From Massilia sp. BSC265 (GTDB lineage: Bacteria > Pseudomonadota > Gammaproteobacteria > Burkholderiales > Burkholderiaceae_D), in NCBI RefSeq assembly GCF_000740675.1, contig NZ_JPXI01000031.1, forward strand, positions 220,640 through 284,639: 64,000 nt of DNA, read 5' to 3'. Under the pieces are notes generated by a model. The model was not told the origin of the DNA. It did no database searches and saw only the letters and a program-made list of their open reading frames with translations. Position numbers and translations under genes: made by a program. Positions 35,472-44,252 of the stretch are shown one piece after another (positions within the stretch are counted from its first letter, which is position 1; every line of letters begins with the position of its first letter).

Positions 35472-36440
35472 ATGCTGATTAACTGTGTCGCCTACCAGGA
35501 AGGCAAGAAGCTGTCCGATATCCCGGTCGTGGATATCAGCGAACACCTGAAAGAACCGGGAACCTTCGTCTGGGTCGCCCTGCGCGATCCGGATGGGGCG
35601 GAAATCGCCGCCATGCAGGAAGAGTTCAACCTGCACGAGCTGGCGGTCGAAGACGCCGCCCGCGGCCACCAGCGCCCGAAGATGGAGGAGTACGGCGACT
35701 GCGTCTTCATGACCCTGCATATCGTGGAGCTCAACGGCGACGAGATCAGCGCCGGCGAGCTGGCCATCTTCGCGGGGCCGAACTACGTGCTGTCGGTGCG
35801 ACGCGACGCCAACCGCGGCTTCCTGGGCGTGCGCGCGCGCGCCGAGCGCGAGCCGCACCAGCTGCGCAAGGGCTCGGGCTTCGTGCTGTATGCGCTGGTC
35901 GACGCCGTGGTCGACCGCTACTTCCCGGTGGTCGACATGCTCGAATCCGAACTCGAATCGATCGAGGACCATATCTTCGGCCAGAAGGGCGAGCAGCGCG
36001 GCAACGTCGAGCGCCTGTACGAGCTCAAGCGCAAGTCGCAGGTGTTGCGCCATGCCGTGGTGCCGCTGATGGATGCGATCGGGCGGCTGCACGGCGGCAG
36101 GGTGCCGGAAGTGGTGGTCGAGACCCAGGACTACCTGCGCGACGTCCACGACCACCTGCTGCGCATCCTCGGCCGCCTGGACACGGTGCGCGACACCATC
36201 AATACCGCGATCCAGGTGACGCTGTCGATGGTGGCGATCGAAGAGAACGACATCAGCAAGAAGCTGGCCTCGTATGCGGCGATCTTCGCCGTGTTCACGG
36301 CCTTCGCGGGCATCTGGGGCATGAACTTCGAATTCATGCCGGAGCTGAAGTGGAAGTACGGCTATCCGGCGGCGCTGTGCACGATGGCCGGGGTATGCGG
36401 CTACCTGTACTGGCGCTTCAAGAAGTCGGGGTGGATCTGA
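35472..36440 (+). CDS. corA: Magnesium/cobalt transporter CorA
   Basis: A 322-residue pentameric inner-membrane channel for Mg2+ and other divalent cations. A large cytoplasmic funnel domain (VPLMDAIGRLHGG and the long helix before the membrane) is followed by two C-terminal TM helices. The selectivity motif GMN is present in GIWGMNFEFMPELKWKYGYP. The C-terminus is basic (YWRFKKSGWI). It lies 53 bases after ntrC with no terminator visible, so co-transcription is possible, though it is functionally unrelated. Confidence 0.96.
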   Translation: MLINCVAYQEGKKLSDIPVVDISEHLKEPGTFVWVALRDPDGAEIAAMQEEFNLHELAVEDAARGHQRPKMEEYGDCVFMTLHIVELNGDEISAGELAIFAGPNYVLSVRRDANRGFLGVRARAEREPHQLRKGSGFVLYALVDAVVDRYFPVVDMLESELESIEDHIFGQKGEQRGNVERLYELKRKSQVLRHAVVPLMDAIGRLHGGRVPEVVVETQDYLRDVHDHLLRILGRLDTVRDTINTAIQVTLSMVAIEENDISKKLASYAAIFAVFTAFAGIWGMNFEFMPELKWKYGYPAALCTMAGVCGYLYWRFKKSGWI

Positions 36441-36494
36441 CCTTGGTGGGGCCGGTTTGAATTGATGCGACGTCCATTCATGAACCGGCTGAAC

Positions 36495-36519
36495 GCGTGG
36501 GCGGCATAGCCGCCCACGC
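36495..36519. repeat. Perfect GC-rich palindrome overlapping the EamA stop codon
   Basis: GCGTGGGCGGC (36495-36505) and GCCGCCCACGC (36509-36519) with an ATA loop, in the 78-base gap between convergent corA and the exporter gene. It includes the last base of the exporter stop codon. It has no T run. It resembles a REP-type element but occurs only once here. Confidence 0.7.
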
Positions 36520-37391
36520 TACAACTGCTTGCCTGCCGTGGCAGCCGCACCGCCGCAGGCCAGGATCACCAGTGCGATCGCCAGCCACTGCATGCCAGCG
36601 AGGCGTTCTCCCAGCACCACCCAGCCCGCCAGCGCCGCAAAGGCCGGGCCGGCGCTGACCAGGATGCCGAACACGCGCCGCGGCAGGCGCGCCAGCGCCG
36701 CCATCTCGAGCGAATAGGGCAGGGCGCTCGACAGCACCGCCACCGCCAGGCCGCCTGCCAGCACCGTAGGCAGCAGCAGGTCCGCGCCGGCATGCGCGAC
36801 GCCGACCGGCACCGTGAACAGCGCCGCCGCCAACATGCCCCAGGTGACCGCCTGGCCGCCGTTCAGGGTCGATACCCGCTTGCCGAACACGATGTACATC
36901 GCCCAGCAGAAGGCCGCGCCGAGCGCGTAGGCCACGCCGGCCGGGTCGAGCGGGGGAACACCATCGTGCACCGGCGCCAGCAGCCACAGCCCCAAGGCAG
37001 CAAGCAGCACCCAGCCGAAGTCGCGTGCGCGGCGCGATGACAGCACCACCACGCCCAGTGGGCCGACCACTTCGATGGCCACGGCGATGCCGATCGGGAT
37101 GCGGGCAAAGGCCCCGTAGATCAGGAGGTTCATGCAGCCCAGCATCAGGCCGTACACGAGCAGGTTGAGCGCGTCGCGCCGCGCGGGGAGCGCACGCCAG
37201 GGACGCACGACGGCCAGCATGATGAGCGCCGCCAGGCCGACGCGCACGGCGGTCACGCCCTGGCTGCCGACCAGCGGGAACAGGTGCTTGGCCCAGGCGG
37301 CGCCGGCGTTGACCGACACCATCGAGGCCAGGATCGCCAGGCCGGGACCAAGGGCCCCGTTGCCCGCCTGCGCGCCGCTGGACTGCGTCAC
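36519..37391 (-). CDS. EamA-family (DMT) exporter, RhtA-like
   Basis: A 290-residue membrane protein with about ten TM helices in two EamA repeats (about 10-145 and 155-285). The pattern GPGLAILASMVSVNAGAAWA, IGIAVAIEVVGPLGVVVLSS and YALGAAFCWAMYIVFGKRV is that of the RhtA threonine/homoserine exporters. The start is GTG at 37391, overlapping the upstream TGA by four bases (GTGA), so it is coupled to the flavoprotein gene; the much longer frame to 37988 runs inside that gene and is not real. Substrate is uncertain. Confidence 0.85.
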   Translation of the reverse strand: MTQSSGAQAGNGALGPGLAILASMVSVNAGAAWAKHLFPLVGSQGVTAVRVGLAALIMLAVVRPWRALPARRDALNLLVYGLMLGCMNLLIYGAFARIPIGIAVAIEVVGPLGVVVLSSRRARDFGWVLLAALGLWLLAPVHDGVPPLDPAGVAYALGAAFCWAMYIVFGKRVSTLNGGQAVTWGMLAAALFTVPVGVAHAGADLLLPTVLAGGLAVAVLSSALPYSLEMAALARLPRRVFGILVSAGPAFAALAGWVVLGERLAGMQWLAIALVILACGGAAATAGKQL

Positions 37392-39004
37392 TCGGCCATC
37401 GCCAGCGCCACGGCTTCCGCCACGCGGATGCCGTCCACCGCCGCCGACATGATGCCGCCGGCGTAGCCCGCGCCTTCGCCGGCCGGGAACAGGCCGCGCG
37501 TGTTTAGGCTTTGCAGGTCGCCGTCGTTGCGCTTGATGCGAATCGGCGAGGAGGTGCGGGTCTCGACGCCGGTCAGCACCGCGTCTTCCTTGTAATAGCC
37601 CTTGATCTGCTTGTCGAACGCCACGAAGGCTTCGCGCAGCGCGACGATCGCATACTCGGGCAGCGAGGGAGCCAGGTCGGTCAGGTGCACCGCCGGCTTG
37701 AACGAGGGAACCACCGAGCCGAATTCTTTCGAAGCGACGCCGCGCACGAAGTCGCCCATCAGCTGGCCCGGCGCATCGTAGTTGCTGCCGCCCAGGACGT
37801 AGGCGCGCGACTCCAGCTCGCGCTGGAAGGCGATGCCGGCCAGCGGGTGGCCCGGGTAGTCCTCGGGCGTGATGCCGACCACGATGGCGCTGTTGGCATT
37901 GCGTTCGTTGCGCGAGTACTGGCTCATGCCGTTGGTGACCACGCGGCCTTCTTCCGACGATGCCGCCACCACCGTGCCGCCCGGGCACATGCAGAAACTG
38001 TATACGGAGCGGCCGTTGGAGGCGTGGTGCACGATCTTGTAGTCGGCCGCGCCCAGCAGCTTGTTGCCGGCGTTCGGGCCGAAGCGGCAGACGTCGATCA
38101 GCGACTGCGGGTGCTCGACGCGGAAACCGATCGAGAAAGGTTTCGCTTCGATGTAGACGCCGCGGTCGTACAGCAGCTGGAAGGTGTCGCGCGCGCTGTG
38201 GCCGATCGCCATCACCAGGTGGCGGGTGGGGATTTCCTCGCCGTTAGAGAGGCGCACGCCCTGGACCTGGCGCACGCCGTTCTCTTCGCTCACATAGATG
38301 TCGTCCACCCGCGTCTCGAAGCGGATTTCGCCGCCCAGGGCAATGATCTCGGCGCGGATCTGCTCGACCATCTTCACCAGGCGGAAGGTGCCGATGTGCG
38401 GCTTGCTGACGTACAGGATTTCTTCCGGTGCGCCGGCCTTGACGAACTCGGTCAGGACCTTGCGCCCGTAATGCTTCGGGTCCTTGATCTGGCTGTACAG
38501 CTTGCCGTCCGAGAAGGTCCCGGCCCCGCCTTCGCCGAACTGCACGTTCGATTCGGTATTGAGCTTGCGTTTGCGCCAGAAGCCGAAGGTGTCGACGGTG
38601 CGCTCGCGCACGATCTTGCCGCGCTCCAGCACCAGCGGGTTCAGGCCCATCTGGGCCAGGATCAGGGCCACGAACATGCCGCAGGGGCCCATGCCGACCA
38701 CGATTGGGCGCGGCGTGCCCGGCGCCGGCTTCGCCGCCGGGACGAACTTGTAGCCAGTGTCGGGCGAGGGGCCGACGTGCTGGTCATGCTTCAGGCGCGC
38801 CAGCACGGCGGCTTCGTCGCGCACCGCGACGTCGATCGCGTAGATCAGCACGATGGCCGATTTCTTGCGCGCATCGTAGCTGCGCTTGAAGACCGTGAAA
38901 TCGAGCAGGTCGCCGCCGGCGATGCCGAGGCGCTGGAGGATGGCCTCGCGCAGTGCGGGTTCGGGATGGTTCAGCGGGAGTTTGAGTTCGTTTATTCGGA
39001 GCAT
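37388..39004 (-). CDS. COG2509-type FAD-dependent dehydrogenase
   Basis: A 538-residue flavoprotein. A ferredoxin-like N-terminal domain of about 95 residues is followed by the FAD motif PIVVGMGPCGMFVALILAQM near 100. The family hallmark is FGEGGAGTFSDGKLYSQIKD. A later GYAGGIMSAAVDGIRVAEAV closes the FAD site. Members are widespread and lack an established reaction. I chose the ATG at 39004 (MLRINELKLPLNH); the extra 18 codons upstream are arginine-rich shadow sequence. The exporter gene follows with a four-base overlap. Confidence 0.9.
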   Translation of the reverse strand: MLRINELKLPLNHPEPALREAILQRLGIAGGDLLDFTVFKRSYDARKKSAIVLIYAIDVAVRDEAAVLARLKHDQHVGPSPDTGYKFVPAAKPAPGTPRPIVVGMGPCGMFVALILAQMGLNPLVLERGKIVRERTVDTFGFWRKRKLNTESNVQFGEGGAGTFSDGKLYSQIKDPKHYGRKVLTEFVKAGAPEEILYVSKPHIGTFRLVKMVEQIRAEIIALGGEIRFETRVDDIYVSEENGVRQVQGVRLSNGEEIPTRHLVMAIGHSARDTFQLLYDRGVYIEAKPFSIGFRVEHPQSLIDVCRFGPNAGNKLLGAADYKIVHHASNGRSVYSFCMCPGGTVVAASSEEGRVVTNGMSQYSRNERNANSAIVVGITPEDYPGHPLAGIAFQRELESRAYVLGGSNYDAPGQLMGDFVRGVASKEFGSVVPSFKPAVHLTDLAPSLPEYAIVALREAFVAFDKQIKGYYKEDAVLTGVETRTSSPIRIKRNDGDLQSLNTRGLFPAGEGAGYAGGIMSAAVDGIRVAEAVALAMAE

Positions 39005-39831
39005 CTTATGGCGGAAGCGCGCCGTGCGACGCGGCCGGGAAGGACGTCTATAGCGCACGGCAAAAGCGTTATTTTACCGTGTTATCGCCTCGCTTCCCCC
39101 GCATCGGCGACCCGAAGGCCGCAGGGGTACCCGTTATTGCAGGCATGTGAGCCGCAATGTCGCATGCGTGCGTCACGGCGCGGCGCCCGAGGCCTGGACT
39201 GACATGCAAGCGACGGGGGGAAACCGCGCTGCACCAGATGAGTGCAGTGGTCCGGTCTTGATTATTGGAAAACTTTATCCATGCACTAAAAACGGGCTCA
39301 GGTCTGCCGCAAGAGAGGGAAAACGTGCTGATTATCCGCGCTCTTGAGAATATTTGCTTTTGGTGGCGCTAGATTTTCCCCCCATGCGTGGGGGAAACAG
39401 CACGTCAATATAGCGAGCTGCAATACATATTTTTAATATCTCCCGGTCATCGATGCAAATACGTCAAGTTTGAAAAAGATGCGGAAAACCCGGTGATTCG
39501 ATTGAATTTCCGGACAAGCTACGTGGAAAATACGATGTATCAAGGAAAAAACAGTAGTTTCATGCACGATAGGTAAATGTTATTTTAGAAAGTGTTGTTT
39601 GTGTGCAAAAGCTTATTGTTATTGTTGACGCCATAACTTTGCCTATGGTTCCATGTCTAAGTTGAGCTGGAATCACCAGCGAAACGAAGAATGATTATTC
39701 TTCTTTTGCCCAGTTGGGAGAAAAACTCGGCGAGCCAAGAGACGTGAAGCCAGCGGAAAGCAATAGGCGACTGGCAGCTTGTGACTTGCCGTCGGAGGTG
39801 CTCCCCGTAACAACAATATTTAGGGAATAAC
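39005..39831. other. 827-base AT-shifted intergenic region
   Basis: The longest non-coding stretch in the window, and from about 39240 clearly richer in A+T than its surroundings. It holds a strong hairpin TTTCCCCC/GGGGGAAA (39374-39396), a smaller GAAGAAT/ATTCTTC stem followed by TTTT (about 39685-39706), and the leader of the TonB-dependent receptor at 39832. A 62-codon ORF (39388-39576) has no ribosome-binding site or recognisable domain. I see no gene I can support. Confidence 0.6.
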
Positions 39832-42800
39832 ATGTTGAGAAAAACTGTAGTAGCACGTGCATTGTCCATCGCCTTCAGTACCGCGGCGCTGACCATCGCC
39901 GTTGTCCCGCCAGCGATGGCGCAGTCGAACGCAACCGGCGTGATCGCCGGCCGCGTGGATTCGGCTGCGGGCGCATCGGTCGTCGTTACCAACGTCGAAA
40001 CCGGCCTGCGTCGTACCGTTTCCGTGGAGACCGGGGGCACCTACCGCGCTACCGCTCTGCCTCCGGGTCGTTACCGCGTGGATCTGGTCCGCGGCGGCAG
40101 CGTTGCGAGCACCTCCGAAGTCGATGTCCTGCTGGGCCAGACCGTTGACGCCTCGTTCGGCGGCATGACCACCGTCCAGGTGACCGGCCGCCGTTCGCGC
40201 ATCGACGTGACCAATGCAACCAACAGCACCGTGTTCACCGCCAAGGAACTGGCCCAGCTGCCGGTCCAGCAGAACCTGACGGCAGTCGTGCTGCTGGCAC
40301 CGAACACCACCCAGGGCGATACCGCATTCGGCAACACCGCCTCGTTCGGCGGCTCCGGCGTGTCGGAAAACTCGTTCTACCTGAACGGCTTCCCGATCAC
40401 CAACCCGCTGAGCCAGCTGGGATCGATGGAACTGCCGTTCGGCTCGATCCAGCAGGCCTCGGTCATGACCGGCGGCTTCGGCGCCGAATTCGGCCGTTCG
40501 ATCGGCGGCGTGATGAGCCTCACCTCGAAGAGCGGTACCAACACCTGGGAAGCAGGCGCGCAGTACAGCATCACCCCGTCCGCGCTGCGCGAAGACTACC
40601 GCAACTCCTTGTATCCGGTCACCGGCGGCAATCCCAACACCGACGGCAAGCTGCGTATCCGCTACGATAACCGCGAGGTCGAGACCCACCAGTACGGCGC
40701 CTACGTGGGCGGCCCGATCATCCGCGACAAGCTGTTCATGTTCCTGTCGGCCGAACGCTACACCACGCGCGACGCGTATGCCGGCATGACCACCGCGGCC
40801 AACCAGGCGAACGTCAACCAGAGCGGCTGGAACGTCAACAAGGGCATGGATAACCGCTGGCTGGGCAAGATCGACTGGAACATCACCGATAACCACCGCC
40901 TCGAGTTCACCTCGGCCGGCAACGAAAACCGCAAGCGTTACCAGACCTACGGCTATACGCTGAACCCGAACAACCCGAACGCGCTGGCGCAGATGGACGG
41001 CGTGCCGAACGGCCAGATCTACACCTCGGCGCTGACCCGCAACCTGGGCCCGACCGACCCGTCGTACACCGGTACCCCGGGCGCCAAGCTCAACATGGCG
41101 CGCTACGTCGGCAACATCACCGACGACCTGACCGTCACCGCCATGTACGGCGAGATGAAGACCGAGCGCGGCACCACCTATGAGAACCTGGGTGCGAACT
41201 CGGGCGGCATGAGCGGCCTGCCGGCAGGCGTCCAGTGGACGACCACCGGCCGCTGGCCGGCGATCAACCAGTCCCTGTACCGCCAGTACAACTTCTTCTC
41301 GGGCGGCCGCAGCCTGAGCGATGCGTCCGACAAGGTGCGTGCAGGCCGCCTCGACATCGAATACAAGATCGGTTCGCACACCATCCGTGCCGGTGTCGAC
41401 TCGGCCGAGCTGGACAGCACCGGCGCAGGCTATTCGACCAGCGGCGGTTCGACCTGGACCTATCGTAACGTCAATAACCCGAACGTCGCGAGCCCGCTGT
41501 CGGGCAGCCGTCCGGCGATCGTGGCGAACTACGGCGGCTCCGGCACGGCCGGCTACTTCGTGCGCCAGCGCATCTTCAGCTCGATCACCGATGCATCGTC
41601 GACCCAGAACGCGGCGTACATCGAGGACCGCTGGCAGGCAACCAAGAACCTGCTGCTGACCCTCGGCGTGCGTAACGATTCCTACACCAACTCGAACGGC
41701 GACGGCGAGAAGTTCATGGACATGGACGACCAGATCGCTCCGCGCTTCTCGGCGGCCTGGGACGTGAACGGCGACGCCTCGTTCAAGGTGTTCGGTAGCG
41801 CCGGCCGCTACTACCTGCAGCTGCCGACCCAGGTGGCGGCACGTGCGGCTTCGCGCTCGACCTTCACCGACCAGGACTTCACCTACACCGGCGTCAATCC
41901 GACCAATGGCGCACCGCTGGGCCTGGTGGCGATCAACACGCCGTACTCGGCAAACGGCGAATACGGCCAGAAGAAGAACCCCCTCGCGGTGGTGTCGCAG
42001 AACCTGAAGCCGAATTACCAGGATGAGATCACCCTGGGCTTCGAACGTGCATGGAGCGCCGACCTGAACTTCGGTGGCCGCCTGACCTATCGTAAACTGG
42101 GCGCCGGTATCGACGACAGCTGCGATTGGCGTCTGCTGTATGACCATGCCCGCCGCAACGGCATCCCGGTCGGCGACCCGCACGCAATGGGCTGCTTCAT
42201 CTTCAATCCGGGCAAGGATGCTGTCGTCTGGATCGACGGCAATGACCAGTTCGCTCAACCGGTCGTGACCGGCAAGGGCCGCATGGTGACCATTACCGCT
42301 GCCGAACTCGGGCAGCCGGAAGCCAAGCGTACCTACAAGGCACTTGACCTGTTCCTGGAGCACCCGATGCGCAACGGCTGGTATGGCCGCGTCAACTACA
42401 CCTGGTCGCGTAGCGAAGGCAACATGGAAGGCCAGACCCGTTCGGATACCGGCCAGTCGGACGTCGGTACTTCGGCAGGCTGGGACTTCGCGGAGTTCTC
42501 GGTCGGTGCTGACGGCCTGCTGCCGAACGACCGCGAGCACCAGCTCAAGGCATTCGGCTTCTATCAGCTGACCCCGGAAATCACCCTGGGCGCCAACGCG
42601 CTGATCCAGTCCGGTCGTCCGAAGAGCTGCCTCGGCACCAACAATGCCTGGGATGCGGGCGAAGATCCGCGCTGGGCGCTGGGTTACGAGCTGGGCGGGC
42701 CGGGCTATGGTCCTGAGTACTTCTTCTGCGGCGGCAAGTTCACGCCGCGTGGCACGCTCGGCCGCATGCCGACCGAGAAGCGCCTTGACCTGTCGGCATC

Positions 42801-42999
42801 GTACGCGCCGGCGCTGCTCAAGGGCCTGCAGATGAAGGTCGACGTGTACAACGTCTTCAACTCGCAGACCCCGCGTGCGCAAACCGCAACGTATGACGCC
42901 GGCGACGAGAACCAGGTTGCGCCGACCTACAACATGCTGGGCCAGTTCATGGCTCCGCGTTCGGTCCGCTTCACCGTCGAGTACAACCGCCGCTTCTAA
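39832..42999 (+). CDS. TonB-dependent receptor with N-terminal carboxypeptidase-regulatory-like domain
   Basis: A 1055-residue outer-membrane receptor of the Oar-like type. The signal peptide ends at AMA30-Q. A carboxypeptidase-regulatory-like Ig domain (about 33-110, GVIAGRVDSAAGASVVVTNV) is followed by the plug (about 115-240, TVFTAKELAQLPVQQNLTAV) and a long beta-barrel ending in F (FTVEYNRRF). Such receptors import large or complex ligands with TonB energy; nothing nearby indicates the substrate. GGGAAT lies upstream of the ATG. It stands alone, with an 827-base upstream region and a strong terminator. Confidence 0.92.
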   Translation: MLRKTVVARALSIAFSTAALTIAVVPPAMAQSNATGVIAGRVDSAAGASVVVTNVETGLRRTVSVETGGTYRATALPPGRYRVDLVRGGSVASTSEVDVLLGQTVDASFGGMTTVQVTGRRSRIDVTNATNSTVFTAKELAQLPVQQNLTAVVLLAPNTTQGDTAFGNTASFGGSGVSENSFYLNGFPITNPLSQLGSMELPFGSIQQASVMTGGFGAEFGRSIGGVMSLTSKSGTNTWEAGAQYSITPSALREDYRNSLYPVTGGNPNTDGKLRIRYDNREVETHQYGAYVGGPIIRDKLFMFLSAERYTTRDAYAGMTTAANQANVNQSGWNVNKGMDNRWLGKIDWNITDNHRLEFTSAGNENRKRYQTYGYTLNPNNPNALAQMDGVPNGQIYTSALTRNLGPTDPSYTGTPGAKLNMARYVGNITDDLTVTAMYGEMKTERGTTYENLGANSGGMSGLPAGVQWTTTGRWPAINQSLYRQYNFFSGGRSLSDASDKVRAGRLDIEYKIGSHTIRAGVDSAELDSTGAGYSTSGGSTWTYRNVNNPNVASPLSGSRPAIVANYGGSGTAGYFVRQRIFSSITDASSTQNAAYIEDRWQATKNLLLTLGVRNDSYTNSNGDGEKFMDMDDQIAPRFSAAWDVNGDASFKVFGSAGRYYLQLPTQVAARAASRSTFTDQDFTYTGVNPTNGAPLGLVAINTPYSANGEYGQKKNPLAVVSQNLKPNYQDEITLGFERAWSADLNFGGRLTYRKLGAGIDDSCDWRLLYDHARRNGIPVGDPHAMGCFIFNPGKDAVVWIDGNDQFAQPVVTGKGRMVTITAAELGQPEAKRTYKALDLFLEHPMRNGWYGRVNYTWSRSEGNMEGQTRSDTGQSDVGTSAGWDFAEFSVGADGLLPNDREHQLKAFGFYQLTPEITLGANALIQSGRPKSCLGTNNAWDAGEDPRWALGYELGGPGYGPEYFFCGGKFTPRGTLGRMPTEKRLDLSASYAPALLKGLQMKVDVYNVFNSQTPRAQTATYDAGDENQVAPTYNMLGQFMAPRSVRFTVEYNRRF

Positions 43000-43079
43000 T
43001 CGTTTCCTTGACCGCAACAAGCCGCCTTCGGGTAATGCCAGTCACTTGAGGCATTGACCCGTCGGCAGCTTGAGCTGAA

Positions 43080-43114
43080 ACGGATTCACGTGCTACGTGA
43101 ATCCGTTTTTTTTT
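43080..43114 (+). terminator. Rho-independent terminator of the first TonB-dependent receptor
   Basis: A perfect 12-base stem, ACGGATTCACGT (43080-43091) and ACGTGAATCCGT (43095-43106), with a GCT loop and a nine-base T run. Confidence 0.95.
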
Positions 43115-43129
43115 ACCATGCAAAACAAA

Positions 43130-43167
43130 GCCCCGGCGCAGGAAGCCTGCTGCCGGGGCATTTTTTT
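43130..43167. terminator. Terminator downstream of rsmE
   Basis: GCCCCGGC (43130-43137) pairs with GCCGGGGC (43152-43159), with an inner GCAGG/CCTGC stem, followed by seven T on the plus strand; on the minus strand the flank is TTTGTTTTG. It can end rsmE transcripts and back up the receptor terminator. Confidence 0.8.
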
Positions 43168-43183
43168 ACCAAGTGGTAAAAAA
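43162..43183. repeat. TTTTTTACC-N4-GGTAAAAAA hairpin, second copy
   Basis: A perfect nine-base inverted repeat with an AAGT loop, overlapping the T run of the GCC-stem terminator. It has the same layout as 16194-16213, again at the 3' end of a minus-strand gene. Confidence 0.7.
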
Positions 43184-43214
43184 GAAGGGTGTGTCTTCTA
43201 TATACAGAAGGGGA

Positions 43215-43940
43215 TTACATGCCGCCCCACAGCCCGCCGAGCATGGCCAGCGCCGCCAGCGCCGCCGTCTCGGTGCGCAGCACGCGCGGGCCGACCGACA
43301 GGGCCAGGGCGCCGGCGGCGAGGGCGGCGTCTTCTTCCTCGCGGCTGAAGCCGCCTTCGGGGCCGACCATCAGGGTCAGGGCCTGGGGCGCGTTTCCTTT
43401 TGCCCAGTCGGCCAGGGACTGGTCCGCACGCGGGCTGAGCAGGATGCGGGGGGCAGGCGAGGGCGCCGCCAGCCAGCGCCCGAAGTCGGCGACCGGGGCC
43501 AGCGGCGCCAGGCGGTTGCGCCCGCACTGTTCGGAGGCGGCTTCGATCACGCCCTGCCAGTGCGCATGGCGCTTTTCCGCGCGTTCGCCGGAAAGGCGCA
43601 CCACGCTGCGCTGCGCCGCCAGTGGCTGTACGCCGGCCACGCCCAGTTCCACCGCCTTCTCGATGATCCAGTCCATCTTCGACCCTTCCGGCAGGCCCTG
43701 GGCCAGGGTGACGGCATAGGGCAGTTCGGCTTCGACCGCCTGGTGTTCCAGCACGGTGGCGCTCGCGCGCTTCTTGCCGATCTCCGCCAGGCGCGCGGCA
43801 TACTGGCCGCCGCGCCCGTCGAACAGGGTCAGGGACGCGCCCGGCTGCATCCGCAATACGTGCAAGTGATGGGCAACGGCATCGGGCAGGTCGACAGTGC
43901 TGCCTTGGGCAAGCGGCTGGGGGCAGTAAAAACGTGGCAT
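43215..43940 (-). CDS. rsmE: 16S rRNA (uracil(1498)-N(3))-methyltransferase
   Basis: A 241-residue SPOUT-class methyltransferase that modifies U1498 of 16S rRNA with S-adenosylmethionine. A small PUA-like N-terminal domain (PRFYCPQPLAQGSTVDLPDA) precedes the knot domain with LPEGSKMDWIIEKAVELGVA, LMVGPEGGFSREEEDAALAA and SVGPRVLRTETAALAALAML. The start ATG at 43940 fits the family; an extension to 44021 does not. It is monocistronic and divergent from the second TonB-dependent receptor. Confidence 0.96.
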   Translation of the reverse strand: MPRFYCPQPLAQGSTVDLPDAVAHHLHVLRMQPGASLTLFDGRGGQYAARLAEIGKKRASATVLEHQAVEAELPYAVTLAQGLPEGSKMDWIIEKAVELGVAGVQPLAAQRSVVRLSGERAEKRHAHWQGVIEAASEQCGRNRLAPLAPVADFGRWLAAPSPAPRILLSPRADQSLADWAKGNAPQALTLMVGPEGGFSREEEDAALAAGALALSVGPRVLRTETAALAALAMLGGLWGGM

Positions 43941-44252
43941 CGAAGGGAGAGAGAAGGAGGGTGCCGTATTGTAGTGTCGGGATAGTGGCCGGACAAGCCG
44001 TGACGGCGGGCTTGAAGACAAGCTGGCTGGACGGCGCTAGTGTTACTTTTTATTCACATGCGCGCAGGATGTTTCGATTTTTCAAGTATTTGTATTGACG
44101 ATTATCAACTGTTAATGTTTTCATCTTACCCATGTACATATACATATGTCCGGTCCGCTCACCAGGCGGTGCATGTACGTAGAGGGATGGCGCGCCTGAC
44201 CGGTAGCCCGGGACTGGCAGCCTTCGTGTTGTTAATTCGTCGGATAAATACA
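43941..44252. promoter_or_regulatory. 312-base divergent control region, rsmE / TonB-dependent receptor
   Basis: AT-rich in its right half. It contains TTGACG (44095-44100), the ten-mer GATTATCAAC (44100-44109, also found in the control region at 54280-54606) and an alternating purine-pyrimidine palindrome at 44134-44149. No ORF with a family signature is present. Confidence 0.55.
44134..44149. promoter_or_regulatory. Alternating purine-pyrimidine palindrome upstream of TonB-dependent receptor
   Basis: GTACATATACATATGT is strictly alternating over 16 bases and contains the inverted repeat ACATAT-AC-ATATGT. It lies about 110 bases upstream of the receptor start at 44253. Related sites lie before the receptors ending at 51382 and 54607. 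Confidence 0.5.

Noticed and set aside
36519..37988. 489-codon version of the EamA exporter gene
   Set aside because: The first 199 codons overlap the flavoprotein gene in another frame; the exporter homology starts at the GTG at 37391.
39374..39396. TTTCCCCC...GGGGGAAA hairpin resembling a type I-E CRISPR repeat
   Set aside because: Only one copy exists. I looked about 60 bases on either side for a second repeat and found none, and there are no cas genes in the window.
39388..39576. 62-codon ORF in the AT-rich intergenic block
   Set aside because: No ribosome-binding site, no recognisable domain, and codon use unlike neighbouring genes.
39820..43020. 1066-codon open frame on the minus strand opposite the first TonB-dependent receptor
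   Set aside because: It is a GC-rich antisense shadow of a clearly recognisable receptor with signal peptide, plug and barrel. The antisense product has no family pattern. The same applies to the long opposite-strand frames over 744-2009, 1712-4654, 23259-26510, 44910-46496, 51313-54300 and 54499-57591.
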